Shown: piece after piece, positions 12,801 through 23,000 of the stretch
Numbering within the stretch: the first letter of the stretch is position 1
Layout of the letters: each line of letters starts with the position of its first letter
NCBI RefSeq assembly: GCF_027887165.1
Contig: NC_077229.1
Location: forward strand, 374,900,570 to 374,964,569
DNA from: Monodelphis domestica
Lineage: Eukaryota > Chordata > Mammalia > Didelphimorphia > Didelphidae
Direction of reading: 5' to 3'
Length of the DNA stretch: 64,000 nt
Made by a program: the position numbers and the translations under genes
Notes under the pieces: model-generated
Seen by the model: only the letters and a program-made list of their open reading frames with translations
The model's database searches: none
What the model was told of the DNA's origin: nothing

Positions 12801-13685
12801 TTCCTCTACGTACTGCTTTGGTTGCATCCCATAAGGTTTAAAAGGATGTCTCACCATTGTAATTTTCCTCAATGAAATTATTGTTTCTATGATTTCTTCT
12901 CTAACTAACAGATTTTGGAGTATCATATTATTTAATTTCCAATTAGTTTTTGATTTGGCTCTCCATGTACCCTTACTGATCAATATTTTTATTGCTTTAT
13001 GATCTGAAAAGGTTGCATTTATTATTTCTGCTTTTCTGAATTTGAGTGACATGTTTCTGTGACCTAGTGTATGATCTATTTTTGTGAATGTACCGTGTGG
13101 TGCTGAGAAGAAGGTGTATTCCTTTTTGTCCCTATTTATTTTTCTCCATATGTCTATTAACTCTAATTTTTCTAAGATTTCATTCACCTCTTTTACCTCT
13201 TTCTCATTTATTTTTTGGTTTGATTTATCTAAATTTGATAGTGGTTGATTCAAGTTTCCCACTAATATGGTTTTGCTGTCTATTTCTTCCTTCAATTCTC
13301 CTAGTTTCTCCATTAGAAATTTTGACGCTATACCATTTGGTGCATACATGTTGATTAGTGATATTTCCTCATTGTCTATACTCCCTTTTAATAGAATATA
13401 TTTACCTTTCCTGTCCCTTTTGATCAGGTCTATTTTTGTTTTGGCTTTGTCAGATATCATGATTGCAATTCCTGCCTTCTTTCTATCAGTTGAGGCTCAG
13501 AAGGTCTTACTCCATCCTTTAATTCTAACCTTGTGAGTATCAACCTGCTTCATATGTGCTTCTTGAAGACAACATATGGTAGGGTTTTGGGTTCTAATCC
13601 AATCTGCTATCTGTCTACGTTTTATGGGTGAGTTCATCCCATTCACGTTCAAAGTTATGATTGTCACTTGTGGATTCCCTGGCAT
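9879..13685 (-). pseudogene. L1 ORF2 (endonuclease/reverse transcriptase), multiply broken
   Basis: ORF2 starts at the ATG at 13685 (MPGNPQVTIITLNVNG) and ends at a stop at 9879. The apurinic-type endonuclease domain shows NVNG, QEAH, a GTFTKIDHTLGH stretch and FSDHKAI. The usual GDxN motif reads GNLN (Asp to Asn, codon 13256-13254), replacing a catalytic-site residue. A TGA at 13499-13497 interrupts the domain. A frame change near 12789, another near 12540 in an A-rich run and a third near 11425 in a run of A residues split the rest. The reverse transcriptase (12406-11399) keeps [24 protein letters not shown] and [14 protein letters not shown], and its active-site box reads FVDDM. The C-terminal Cys-rich region, CWRGCGTVGTLIHCWWSC, is in the frame at 10673-10164. 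Confidence 0.93.
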
Positions 13686-14335
13686 TTTGATATCTTCCCC
13701 TAGTTCTGACCTTTCTTCTTTAGCTATATCCTTTTGAACCAGTGATTTACTTTAGGTCAGTCCCCCTTGTCCCCTCCCTTGATATGCTTCCCTTTCTAGC
13801 CCCTCCCTTTTTATACTCCCTTCCCAGTTCCCCTCCTTAATTTCCCTTTCTTTCTTACCCTGTTGGATAAGATAGAATTCAGGATCCCACTGGATCTAGA
13901 TGTTCTTCCCTCTCACAGTTGATTTCACTGAGAGTAAGGTTTAAGTAATACCACTTCAAGCTCTCTTCCTCTCCTTCTCATATGAGAGTTCTTCCCCTCC
14001 CCTTCCCATGTGTATCTTTGTATGGGAAAGATTATTCTATTTAGTCCCCCCCCCCCTATTTCTTGAAGTAAATCTTAGTATTATCGATGATTCCCTCCTC
14101 CCTTTTTCTTTCTTTGCCCCCCCTTTCACCAAATCTTTTTGATGTCCCAATCTTTCCCTATGCATGATTCTTCTAACTACTCTTATGATGCATACAATTT
14201 TTGAGTTAAACAATACATTTTCCCCACATATTAATATATATAATTTGATGTAAATGTAGTCCTTATAGAAGAGAGTTTGACTTAAATAAAAAGATAAGAT
14301 TTTCCCCCTTTTCCCTTTCTTTCATATTTACCTTT

Positions 14336-15318
14336 TCATGTTTCTCTTGCTTTCTGTGATTGGATATCAAATTTTCCACTAAGTTCTGGTCTTTTCTTAG
14401 CAAATGCTTGGAAATCTTCTATTTTGTTGAATGCCCATACCTTCCCCTGGAAGTATATAGTCAGTTTTTCTGGGTAGTTGATTCTTGGTTGGATACCCAG
14501 CTCTCTTGCCTTTCTAAATATCGTGTTCCATGCTTTGCGGTCTCTTAGTGTGTTAGCTGCTAAGTCCCATGTGATCCTTATGGGAGCCCCCCTATATCTG
14601 AAGCTCCTCTTCTTGGCTTCTTGTAGGATTTTCTCCTTTTCTTGGAAGCTCTTGAATTTGGCGATTACATTTCTGGGGGTTGTCTTTTGGGGATTTAGTA
14701 TAGAGGGTGTTCTATGAATCCTTTCTATTTCTATTTTACCCCCTTGCTCCAGAACATGTGGACAATTTTCTTCTATAATCTCCTGTAGTATAGCATTGAG
14801 GTTTTTGTTTATCTCTGTTTTTTTGGGCAGATCAATAATTCTCACGTTGTCTCTTCTTCCTCTGTTTTCCTGGTCTGAGACCTTTTCAGTGAGATATTTT
14901 ATGTTTCCTTCTAATTTGTTAATTTTTTGGCTTTGCTTTATTAATTCTTGCTGTTTTGCAAGCTCACTGTCTTCCAGTTGCTTAATTCTGGTTGTTAGGG
15001 ACTGGTTTTGATTTTCAGCTTTGTCTGCCCTTCTATTAGATGCTTCCAGCTCTTTCTCCAATTGTGAAGTCTTGTCTATCAGACCACTGATCTCTTTCTC
15101 CCATTTTTCTTTCCAGAAGGTTTCTATCTTTTGGATAAGCTCCAATTTGAGTTCATCCAGAGTTTGTGGATAATTTCCATTTTGGAAGGCATGTTTTGAT
15201 TTTATTTGGATTTCATCCTCTTTCTCTTCATTTCCTTGGGTACTCCCGCCATAAAAGTTTTCAATAGTCACCTTTTTCCCTTTCTTCTTGGAGGCTTGAT
15301 TTTGGGCTTATGAGCCAT
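14336..15318 (-). pseudogene. L1 ORF1 (RNA-binding chaperone), frameshifted near start
   Basis: The ATG at 15318-15316 opens a basic leader (MAHKPKIKPPRRKGK) that meets a TGA at 15270-15268. One base further on, a frame starting VTIENFYGG runs 311 codons to 14336. The indel lies in the A/G run around 15271-15280 and probably removed one base. In the long frame, residues about 60-135 are rich in Glu, Lys, Gln and Leu with heptad-like spacing (the coiled coil that trimerises ORF1p). An RRM-like segment follows around NVRIIDLPKK (residues about 142-151), then a C-terminal domain with TPRNVIAKFKSFQEKEKILQ. ORF1p binds L1 RNA and has nucleic-acid chaperone activity in the ribonucleoprotein. Apart from the start the frame is intact, so the break may be recent. 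Confidence 0.9.
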
Positions 15319-15965
15319 TCCTTTGGTGGTTTTATTCCCCTTTCCTTTTTGGTCTGGGGTCTGGGTGATATGGTCGTGTTTTCTGTAAATTTAGGCTGCC
15401 TCAGACTAGTTCTTCCCAGCCTCCAAGGTTTCTTAGAGCGCAGGCCCCTGTGCTCAGCTCAACCATCCCTGTGTTCAGCTTGGACTCTGCTGTGCTCAGC
15501 GCAACCTCTCCTGTGCTCATCATGGCCACCCCTGTGCTTAGCGCAACCACCCCTGTGTTCAGTGCAGCCACTCCTGTGCTCAGCGCAGGATTCTCCCATG
15601 AAACCACCCTGAGAGGTTGTTTCCTTGCAGTCTTTAGATCCCAGGGACCCTGGTGTGCCACCCCATACAGAGACGTTCCTCACTCACTTGCTGTCCCACT
15701 GAGCATTCTGATACCTTGCTCTTGTTTGGTGGGGGAGGTGGGGGGGAAGGGCGGCTCAGTTCACGTTTTTGTGCAAGCTTTTCCTCCTTCTTATAGTGTG
15801 GAAATGTTCAAACCCCACGTACCTTTGTTTCTGTGGGGTACTGGAGAGTCCCTCCATTCTTCCAAAGGTGATTTTTATGCTCTTTTGAGGTAGTCTATTT
15901 CATTCGGTACCGGGGAGAGGAAACAATTCACGTCTAGATTGCAGCCATGTTTACCCGGAAGTCCT
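15319..15965 (-). promoter_or_regulatory. L1 5' region (internal promoter region)
   Basis: This is the untranslated start of the L1, from the insertion point at 15965 to the ORF1 ATG at 15318. L1 elements carry their promoter here. It is richer in GC than the flanks and includes seven 21-bp tandem units (15448-15594). Long frames across the repeats on both strands result from the period being a multiple of three and are not evidence of a protein. Confidence 0.7.
15448..15594. repeat. Seven 21-bp tandem units in L1 5' region
   Basis: Units begin at 15448, 15469, 15490, 15511, 15532, 15553 and 15574, each opening with ctgtgctcag or a one- to three-base variant (ctgtgttcag, ctgtgctcat, ctgtgcttag). 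The second half of the unit is looser (cgcaaccaccc type). Spacing is exactly 21 bp throughout. Confidence 0.95.
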
Positions 15966-16035
15966 ATTAAGAACTTCTAACGAAAGGATAAAGAGAATAT
16001 GTTTTGAAAGTGTAAAAATGGATATTTCTTGAGGT

Positions 16036-16500
16036 TGTAATAAAGGGTTCACCTCACTAATCATGGTGATATATCAGTAAAGTATTTAAGAGGGTCATTG
16101 GAACAGGAGCAGTGAGAGGGAAGGAGCCTCGCTAATATAGGTACAGCTGGTGTCTCTCTCCCTCTCTGTGACAACGGGCTGTAGGTCGGTTATCATGCTG
16201 AGCCCCTTGAGGAAATGGCTGAGGGGATTGGATGACTATCTCACCTGTTAGCTCCACTTGTGGATGTCTTCAATGCCTTTCCCGCAGAAAGGATCTGGAA
16301 GTAAGCCCCAATATGGGGTCCTGCCCCAGAGGGATTGGCCTCAGATACCCTTACAGAGATCTGACCCTACCCCTTTTATCTTGTATTGAGAGGTTTGGCA
16401 AGAATCTGACTGCTTATAATATTTAATAAAGAAACTCAGGAAAGTTGGGTGAAGGAAGATGGTCAGAAGAAGGAAGAGCAGTCACCCTAATATTTTACTA
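16036..16500 (+). mobile_element. Candidate LTR, plus orientation
   Basis: The segment opens with TGTAATAAAGGG and carries AATAAA at 16425-16430, about 70 bp before its proposed end. The following sequence holds TGGGGAGAAAGGG at 16515, a possible primer-binding-site-like string. GC and CpG content exceed the flanks. No partner LTR was found and the 3' border lacks a clear CA, so the borders are tentative. Sequence to about 17030 may be leader DNA of the same element. Confidence 0.4.
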
Positions 16501-17295
16501 CCCGATCCGTCACTTGGGGAGAAAGGGTTTCCCTACCTCAAGCTTCTTCGGCCCTTCCCAAACTAGTTAAACCCCACTATTATTTATGTAACTAAATGGC
16601 CTAAACAACTACAAGGGGACAGGGGCTAGGAGGCTGGAAGCGGCAGGGAGCAGAGCTCTCTCCCCAAAAGTCCATAGCTCCCCCTTTTTGGGGATTGAGA
16701 TATCTTCTTCTCTGCTGTGAGGTGGTGGGAAGAATCATATTGAAGAAAGGTGAATTGTAGGGTTGAAATTAGGAACTGGATCTTCTCAGGTGGCTTAGGT
16801 GAATCCTCAGCCCCCCAAAACCAGTCTTGTCAGGTCCAACACCAGATCAGAACTCCAGAGGCTCCTCAGAACTCTTCCCTGTCCGATTTTTCCTCCCAGA
16901 AGTCTTTGTTCCTCCACTAACACTGGTTCTCTTTCAGTCCTCATTTTGGGGTTTCAAATCTTCCTTGATCCCATCATTATAGTAGGTAGTTGGGAATCAG
17001 TAGTACTTTTGAATTGAGGGGTGTGATGTGACCAGAATTGGATGCAAGATCTGAAGGCATGGATAGCAGACTGATTTATAGAACTGAGAAAAATCAATGA
17101 ACTTGCAAAAAAACCCAAACAAACTTATTAGTCAAGTAATCAGTTTAATTGTGTAATAACATATCAAAGACAGAAGTATGGGGCTAGAAGACAGAGGTTA
17201 TTGGTGTTTGTTGGGTTTTCTCTCATGCTGGAGCTGCTTGTACCAAGAATAGACATGTACTTTTCCTGTTGTTTAGAATCCAGCCTCTATGATTG
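16501..17295. other. Unassigned sequence, possibly LTR-element leader
   Basis: C- and G-rich compared with its surroundings up to about 17030, with no recognisable gag or pol. The plus frame at 16799-17017 has no recognisable domain. From 17030 to 17295 the DNA is ordinary AT-rich sequence. Confidence 0.35.
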
Positions 17296-17395
17296 CAATA
17301 ATAGCTAGCAAATAAAAAACACTTTAAGGTGCTTTAAAAATGTAATTTCATTTGATCCTTATAATAAGCTTGGGAAGGTATTCCTATGGTTACCT
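17296..17395 (-). mobile_element. MIR fragment
   Basis: Reverse MIR text is visible: 'aatagctagcaaataaaaaacactttaagg', split by changes, then 'tttcatttgatccttataa'. Only the 3' third of the element is present. Confidence 0.55.
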
Positions 17396-17645
17396 TTCAT
17401 AATTCAGCCCCCTCCTATCTTTCCAATTTTCTTACACTTTATTTTCTGACATGTACTTTTCAATCAATGACATTGGCCTCTTAGGTATTTCACAGACACT
17501 ATTTTCCCCCTGTGCCTAGAATGCCTACAATGCTCTCCCTCCTCTGCTCCAACTATTGACCGCTTGGGATTCCTTTAAATTCCTTTAAAATTAGTTTCCC
17601 ATTCCCTGGATGCACAACTAAAATCTCATCTTCTACTTAGGGGAT
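17396..17645 (+). mobile_element. L2 LINE fragment
   Basis: Recognisable from 'cctgtgcctagaatgcc', 'atgctctccctcctctgctcc' and 'ctaaaatctcatcttct', which follow the 3' coding region of L2. The 3' UTR part of L2 resumes at 18231 after unrelated DNA. Confidence 0.6.
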
Positions 17646-17814
17646 AATTGGAGAAATTTTAATGGAAAATACTGGAATTGAGGTAGACCTGCCTTAAAGG
17701 ATAAGTATAATTTCAATAGATAAAAGAGAACATAAAGAAAATATAGAGAATAATTTTTTGGGTGACAGTAAAAACAGAATCCGACAAGTCTGCAATTGAT
17801 GCACAACTTTCAAA

Positions 17815-18230
17815 TCCATTGGTGAGTTGGGGGATGTTGGTGGATGCCTATGCCAAGTTGGGGGTGATGTTGGTGAGTTGGGGTATGTCTATGCCAAGCA
17901 CATGAAGACTTTCCCAGCAGAATAAATAAATGTGAAAAATGTTTTCCAATGGATAATGAAGATGGCTGAAGCAGGGTCCCTGGATAGTTTAGAACTTGGT
18001 CAGACATCAAAGATGCCAAAGTCATCCATTGCACCCTGAGCCATCACTGGTCATATTTTTTGTCTTGCTACTGGTCTTCAAAGGCTTTGGAAGAGACATC
18101 AAGTCTGAAGACTGGGAAACTATTCCTCATTTAATCCAATTCATGTGGAAATCAAAGCATCATGCCATGATGCCACTGGTCATTTCTGAAAATGAAGCAC
18201 GAACAACATGACTTGAACATCTTCTACCAG
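17815..18230. repeat. Unclassified insert between L2 pieces, with a short tandem repeat
   Basis: At 17819-17905, 'tggtgagttgggg' occurs twice 51 bp apart, with 'gcctatgccaag'-type text repeated. The following 17940-18215 ends in 'gaagcacgaacaacatgac', which resembles the 3' end of a dispersed marsupial repeat with an AACAAC tail. I cannot name the family with confidence. Confidence 0.35.
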
Positions 18231-18455
18231 AGCCATTCCTGAACTCCTCTGAATTCCAGTGCTTTTCCTCTTCAATTATTTCCTATTTATCCTGAATAAA
18301 GCTTGCTTTGTATATATCTGTTCCCATATTTTCTCTCCCATTAGAGTGTAAGCTCCTTGAGGGAAAGGACTTTCTTTTGCCTTATTTTTATATTCTCGGT
18401 GGCTAGCATAGTGCCTGGTTCAAAGTAAACAATAAATGTTTATTGAGTTGAATAA
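18231..18455 (+). mobile_element. L2 LINE 3' end
   Basis: The L2 3' terminus is clear: 'attagagtgtaagctccttg', 'agggaaaggactttct', 'tagcatagtgcctggttc' and 'aataaatgtttattgagttg'. Confidence 0.75.
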
Positions 18456-18764
18456 TCAATGATTATAATCACCTCAGTGTCCAGAGTAGTCTAGCTTTTC
18501 CTGATCTTAGAAATAGTTGATGTCTTTTCAATTAATAAAAACTCTGTTTTGAGGGTGTGGTACTCTTTAGATTTGCACAATCCCCAAGTGCAATCTCAGA
18601 AATTGTATGGTCTTGGTATTTGCTTCACATACTACACTATTCTGCCTTTTACCAAGCTGTTTTCTGTAATTCCCTATCCTGCTCCCTCCTAAGGAGACTA
18701 TAAGACTTTCTCTCCCTCTCTGACCTTTCCTAGCTCTAGTGTAAGAGTATCAGCAAATAGGAAA

Positions 18765-18900
18765 CAGTGGAAAGAACAGAAATTTGGAGGCAATTTCATG
18801 ATTTCTACTTACATAATTTCTGCTGTTTTCTACCTGTGTGAAATTCATTTATAACCTCTGGCTAGTTTCTGCATCTATAAGTGGAGTAGACTTTTGATCT
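18765..18900 (+). mobile_element. MIR fragment (diverged)
   Basis: Weak match to MIR in order: 'ggaaagaacagaaatttgga', 'ctacctgtgtgaaattcatt', 'gtttctgcatctataa'. Confidence 0.5.
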
Positions 18901-19059
18901 GAAGAATTCTTTTTGATTATATGAGTGAACCTGAATCCTTGAGTTAACCAAAGAAATAACCTAGTTTCTTCAAGTGTCTGCACATGACTTCCAAGCACTT
19001 TGCTATCAATACCTTTGAAATGATATAGTCCAATCACAGCAATTTACGCATATCCAATG

Positions 19060-19285
19060 TGTTTTGGGGTTTGGGTTCTATAAGATTATTTGCTAACAGA
19101 AATGAATAATATGGAAATATGCTTTATGTGATAATAAATGAATAACCCAGATTGAATTGCTTATTCACTCCAGGAGCAGGGAGAAAAGAATGGAGGGAGA
19201 TAATATGTATCATATGATTTTGGAAAACTTATGTGGAAATTTGTTATCAAAATAACTTTTTTAATTGGCAAAATAAAAAAAAGAA
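19060..19285 (+). mobile_element. L1 3' UTR fragment
   Basis: It matches the old L1 3' UTR also seen at 33150-33350: 'aatatggaaatatgctttat', 'attgaattgcttattc', 'ggaaaacttatgtggaaat', 'ttggcaaaataaaaaaaag'. Confidence 0.7.
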
Positions 19286-19384
19286 TCATGCATACCCATC
19301 TCTAAGCCATTTTGTATGGCAAATATTGCTCAAGTCTATGGAAACTCAATAGCACTGATTTCAAAAATAGCAACACTTCTGTAT

Positions 19385-19560
19385 GTTAATGCTTTAAAGT
19401 TTGAAAACCATTTTTAATGAGTCATCTCATTTGACTCTCACAACAACCCTGTGAGGTAGGGACCACTTGTCATATTATTATTATATTACAGTTTTACAGA
19501 TGAGAACAATGAATTTCAGAATGGTTAATTGACTTATTCAAAGCTACCCACATGCACATT
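19385..19560 (-). mobile_element. MIR fragment
   Basis: Reverse MIR: 'gtcatctcatttgactctca', 'caacaaccctgtgaggtagg', 'ttacagatgagaac'. Confidence 0.7.
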
Positions 19561-19952
19561 TATTTCATTAACTTCCTGGGGAAAATCTGACCCATATATA
19601 ATATTAATAGGTGGGAGAGACAATGTCAATGAGAAGGGATGAAATTTTAAAAGGATTAAATTTAGTCTTCTGATTCACAATCAAATTTATACCCTTTTAC
19701 CAGCTAAAGGCAGATCCATCTATCTAACCTTTGCTCTTTCAAAATGAGAACAAGTGGTAAATGGGGCCTGTGATTATCCATGGACCATAAAATCAGTAGA
19801 GCATAAAAAATTTGAAACCCATTTACAATCTGAGTCCTAAGTATACAGCAGAATGTTTGAGAGTCTAAGGAATTTTTCTTATTAAAGACATTCAGTACTT
19901 TCTCTACTTCAAAATTGTTTATTCTTCAGTACAATTAGGCTCTTTTGGTCCA

Positions 19953-20050
19953 ACTCTTACCTTCTGTCTTAGAATTGATCCTAAGTATTGAATCCAAGGC
20001 AGAAAAGCAGTAAGGGCTAGGCATTTGGGGTTGAGTGACTTGCCCAGCCT
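19953..20050 (-). mobile_element. Truncated marsupial SINE
   Basis: The reverse complement of the SINE 3' half: 'cttaccttctgtcttagaat', 'cagtaagggctaggcattt', 'gagtgacttgcccag'. The tRNA-like head is missing. Confidence 0.8.
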
Positions 20051-21409
20051 ATCTCATTCTAAAATGATTCTGAGGAGAACAAGATCTAAGGAACTGTCCC
20101 TGGGAAAATTTTCAGTGTTGGGGTTCAACAGCCATTCTGGGAAGGTGGCCTTTAACTTGGCAATAGTATCATTCTATCACACTGGCCCAAATTTACTTAA
20201 CCTCTTAAGTATAACAAAATATACAAAGAATTTAATGATGAGTGTATAGACTTTATTTGCCATTCTTTTAAGTAACATCTGATGTCTCTCAATAAGCTTG
20301 GTGTTTATGAGATTTTATTCCCCTATTTATGGAACAATGGATGTCATAAACAGTAAATGAAGAAAATTAGATGAAGTAAATATATTTATTCTGAGAAAGC
20401 AGTCCTGAGGCAGATGTGTAACTAAGTTATACTATTTGAGAAAGAAAAGCTAGCCAATTACCACCCCTTAACTCAATGAATTCAGTTCAACAAATCTATA
20501 GCTCTCACAGCCACACACATATAAACAATTTCTATGGGAATGATTTTCTTAGAGAACTATCATATGTGTACAGGAGAACCCATCAAAAGGGATTAGAAGT
20601 GGAGTATTTGACAAGTTTCTAGAAAAAAGAAATATTTAAAAAGTGGAAAAAAGAGTTTGCAAAAGGGTTGTAATAAAACTATACTATATTTTAAGTCATC
20701 CTTAGGGTAATAAGATTCCCTTTCCTATAGTGTTTGGTATGTTTGATATCTTATCCTTTAAGAAATATGTGTCAATAGTACTGATTAGGAGGTTATTCTG
20801 TTATAAAATTATTAATGCTTTTCCAGAGAAGCTAAGCTAAATTTTTTTGAATGGTTCAGATAAAATTCATGGATGAGGCGTCCATGGTTTCTTATTAAGG
20901 GAAGCTTGAGATATCACATATCTCTCTCTCATCTTCCTAACGTATTGGTCCTCTCTTTTAACAGGTCATACAACCACAGTTTGGCAGAGATTTCCAAAGA
21001 CTTCGAAGACTTCCAAAATAGATACATGACTGAGTTCAGGTGTAGTATTTCTCCCCTCCACCATGTTATGAATACATAGTAAAGTACTTTTTTATTGAAA
21101 AATTGTAGTGATATCTTTACCCACATTTCCTAATGTATCTCTTCCCACTTCTACTCAAAGAAAGCCTTCTTCAATAATAGAGTGGGGAAATGGAATGAAA
21201 ATACTTCAACAAATATAACAAATAACTCAAAAACGTCTGACATTATTTGTAGTATTACACATTATTTCCAAAGGCTTTATTTTGTTTTTGTTTCAGAGAA
21301 TTGTTTTTCTCTTCTTAGTTTTTAGTTTTTTTGTTATGAAAAAGGGGAAAAGCTGGGGAGGGAAAGGCTTTCTTAGATGTCCAATTTGAGGACAAGCTTG
21401 GTCATTTTA
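20051..21409. other. Unassigned sequence, no gene seen
   Basis: AT-rich sequence with frames of at most about 70 codons and no recognised motif. No RNA gene or clear repeat was identified. Confidence 0.35.
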
Positions 21410-21625
21410 ATATCATAATATTCATTTGAGATTGCTTTTTTATTCTTTCTATCCATACTGCTGTAGTTATGTATTTTTCTTTCATGGTTCTGCTTCTTTC
21501 ACTTGCCATTGGGTCATGATTTTTCCTATATGTCTTTCTTTATTATTTTCTTTATTTCTGATAGTACAGGAAATTTCCATTGCATTCACGTACCATTGTT
21601 TATCTATTCACCAAAAGATGATTAT
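21410..21625 (-). mobile_element. Old L1 3' end fragment
   Basis: In reverse orientation the text follows L1 tail sequence: 'tttcatggttctgcttc', 'tttccattgcattcacgtac', 'tttatctattcacc'. It is strongly diverged. Confidence 0.5.
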
Positions 21626-21669
21626 TGTAATGGGAAAAGGGGGTTAATTATATAAAAAATTTGGACTGA

Positions 21670-21872
21670 GGGGGCAGCTGGGTGGCTCAGTGGATTGAGA
21701 GCCAGGCCTAGACATGGGAAGTCCTGGGTTCAAATCTGAACTCAGACACTTCCCAGCTGTGTGACCCTGGGCAAGTCACTTAACACCCATTGCCTAACCC
21801 TTACCACTCTTCTGCCTTGGAACCAATCCATAGTATTGATTCTAAGATGGAATGTAAGGGTTTTAAAAAAAA
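21670..21872 (+). mobile_element. Marsupial tRNA-derived SINE
   Basis: A near-consensus copy with gggggcagctgggtggctca, the B-box region, cagctgtgtgaccctgggca and the A-tail. No convincing target duplication was found. The tail abuts the LTR-like segment that starts at 21877. Confidence 0.92.
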
Positions 21873-21876
21873 GTAT

Positions 21877-22433
21877 TGACTGGATTATATTTTAGATAGG
21901 ATCACCAGGAATTTAATTATTCCAAAGAGATTTATTTACAATTTATTTACAAAATATAGAAAGAATGAAGTAGGAAATCAGGGAGAGGATAGGGTAAGAT
22001 ATCTAGCCTAAGCACTAAGTAATTTGCTCCTGGCCCCTGGCTCAACCTGAGCAGGGATAGTTAACCCTTAGCTGGCCTCAGCCCTTGTAGCCGATGACCT
22101 GGGGATACAGGGAGCCCCTCTCAAAAGGATGCCTTTCCTAAGGCTAGTCTCTTCAGAAAAATCCAGCAGTTAAGAGTCAGCTTTTCACTCACTGTGTGTC
22201 AGTCCAAAGGAAGAGGCTTAAGGACAGTCTCACCAGGAACAGGTCTCAGGTCCAGTCAGCAAATTCTTCTTCCACCGCTACTCTAAGTAGAACTCCAAGA
22301 AAAACTCAGACACTCTTTTTTGTAATTTCCTGTGCCTTCTGCTAATTTTACATCTACCAATCACAGTTGAAGCTTTGCTTTAAGACTGCCCAGGAAAAGT
22401 TAGTTTAATTCTGATTCATCACCCACTATTACA
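21877..22433 (-). mobile_element. Candidate 3' LTR with adjoining internal DNA
   Basis: Read on the minus strand, this runs from TGTAATAGTGGG (22433) to ATAATCCAGTCA (21877), with TG...CA ends. Two AATAAA motifs lie in 'gtaaataaattgtaaataaa'. Directly upstream on that strand is a purine-rich string, GAGTGGGGGAGG (about 22450-22462), suited to a polypurine tract. The internal side up to about 22620 repeats 'taaatctaaaaatgggc' in two direct copies about 55 bp apart. No 5' LTR was found. Confidence 0.55.
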
Positions 22434-22734
22434 CACGTGGGTCATAGACCTCCCCCACTCAAGTGTGAATGAGGTGTTTGCATCTTTGGTGATTAAATCT
22501 AAAAATGGGCTGATCTCCCCACTCAACTTTTAAGCAGGGTTTATTAAATCTAAAAATGGGCAGGGGAGTTAATTTAATTTTCACAATCAGGGGAGAGTTA
22601 AATTTAATCTTCACATTATCTACTTCATGTTTCCAGTTTTTTGCTCCTAAGCAAAATGCTATCATAAGCCTTTGTTGGCTATGAGGCCTTTTAGAATATG
22701 ATTTTAAGAACATAGCTTACAGAGGTCATGATAT

Positions 22735-23000
22735 TAATATTAGCTAGCATATACATAATGTTTTGCAAAGCACTTTAAAAATGTTAAATCGTTTTAACAT
22801 CACAACCCTATGAGATAGGAACTATGATTTTTTTTATCATTTTACATATGAAGAATCTGAGAGACAGAAAGGTTAAATGATTTGACCAACAGGGTCACAA
22901 GACTAATAAGCGTCTTAGGTAAGATTTGAACAATGGTTTTCATCCCTCCAAGTCCCATGCTCTATTCACTTGTGCAGTCAATGCTAGATTACAATTTAGA
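22735..23000 (-). mobile_element. MIR element
   Basis: A nearly complete reverse MIR: 'agctagcatatacataatg', 'gcaaagcactttaaaaatg', 'atcacaaccctatgagatag', 'cattttacatatgaagaatc', 'agggtcacaagactaataag', then 'cccatgctctattcactt'. Confidence 0.8.

Larger units (their letters stand above)
9511..15978 (-). mobile_element. Full-length L1 with target-site duplication
   Basis: A complete LINE-1 of about 6.4 kb on the minus strand (body 9524-15965). The A-tail appears as the poly-T at 9523-9535. Direct repeats attaaggacttct (9511-9523) and attaagaacttct (15966-15978) flank it with one difference, showing a standard target-primed insertion. In element order it has a 5' region with 21-bp tandem units, ORF1, ORF2 of about 1,269 codons and a 355-bp 3' UTR. 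Both ORFs are broken, so this copy cannot now move on its own. Its 3' half closely resembles the L1 tail at 41366-43095, which suggests the same subfamily. The single mismatch in the duplication suggests a moderately young insertion. Confidence 0.95.

Noticed and set aside
11580..13536. Plus-strand frames of 60-110 codons
   Set aside because: They are antisense shadows of L1 ORF2.
15448..15594. CRISPR-like array
   Set aside because: Units are contiguous with no distinct spacers, and the genome is eukaryotic. These are tandem repeats in an L1.
15310..15612. A 100-codon frame with repeated Leu-Cys-Ser-Ala modules
   Set aside because: It lies across the 21-bp tandem units in the L1 5' region, where the period keeps every frame open on both strands. 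No evidence of translation.
21670..21745. tRNA gene from the SINE head
   Set aside because: The A/B-box-like sequence is the tRNA-derived head of a dispersed SINE present many times here, and no cloverleaf gene context is seen.
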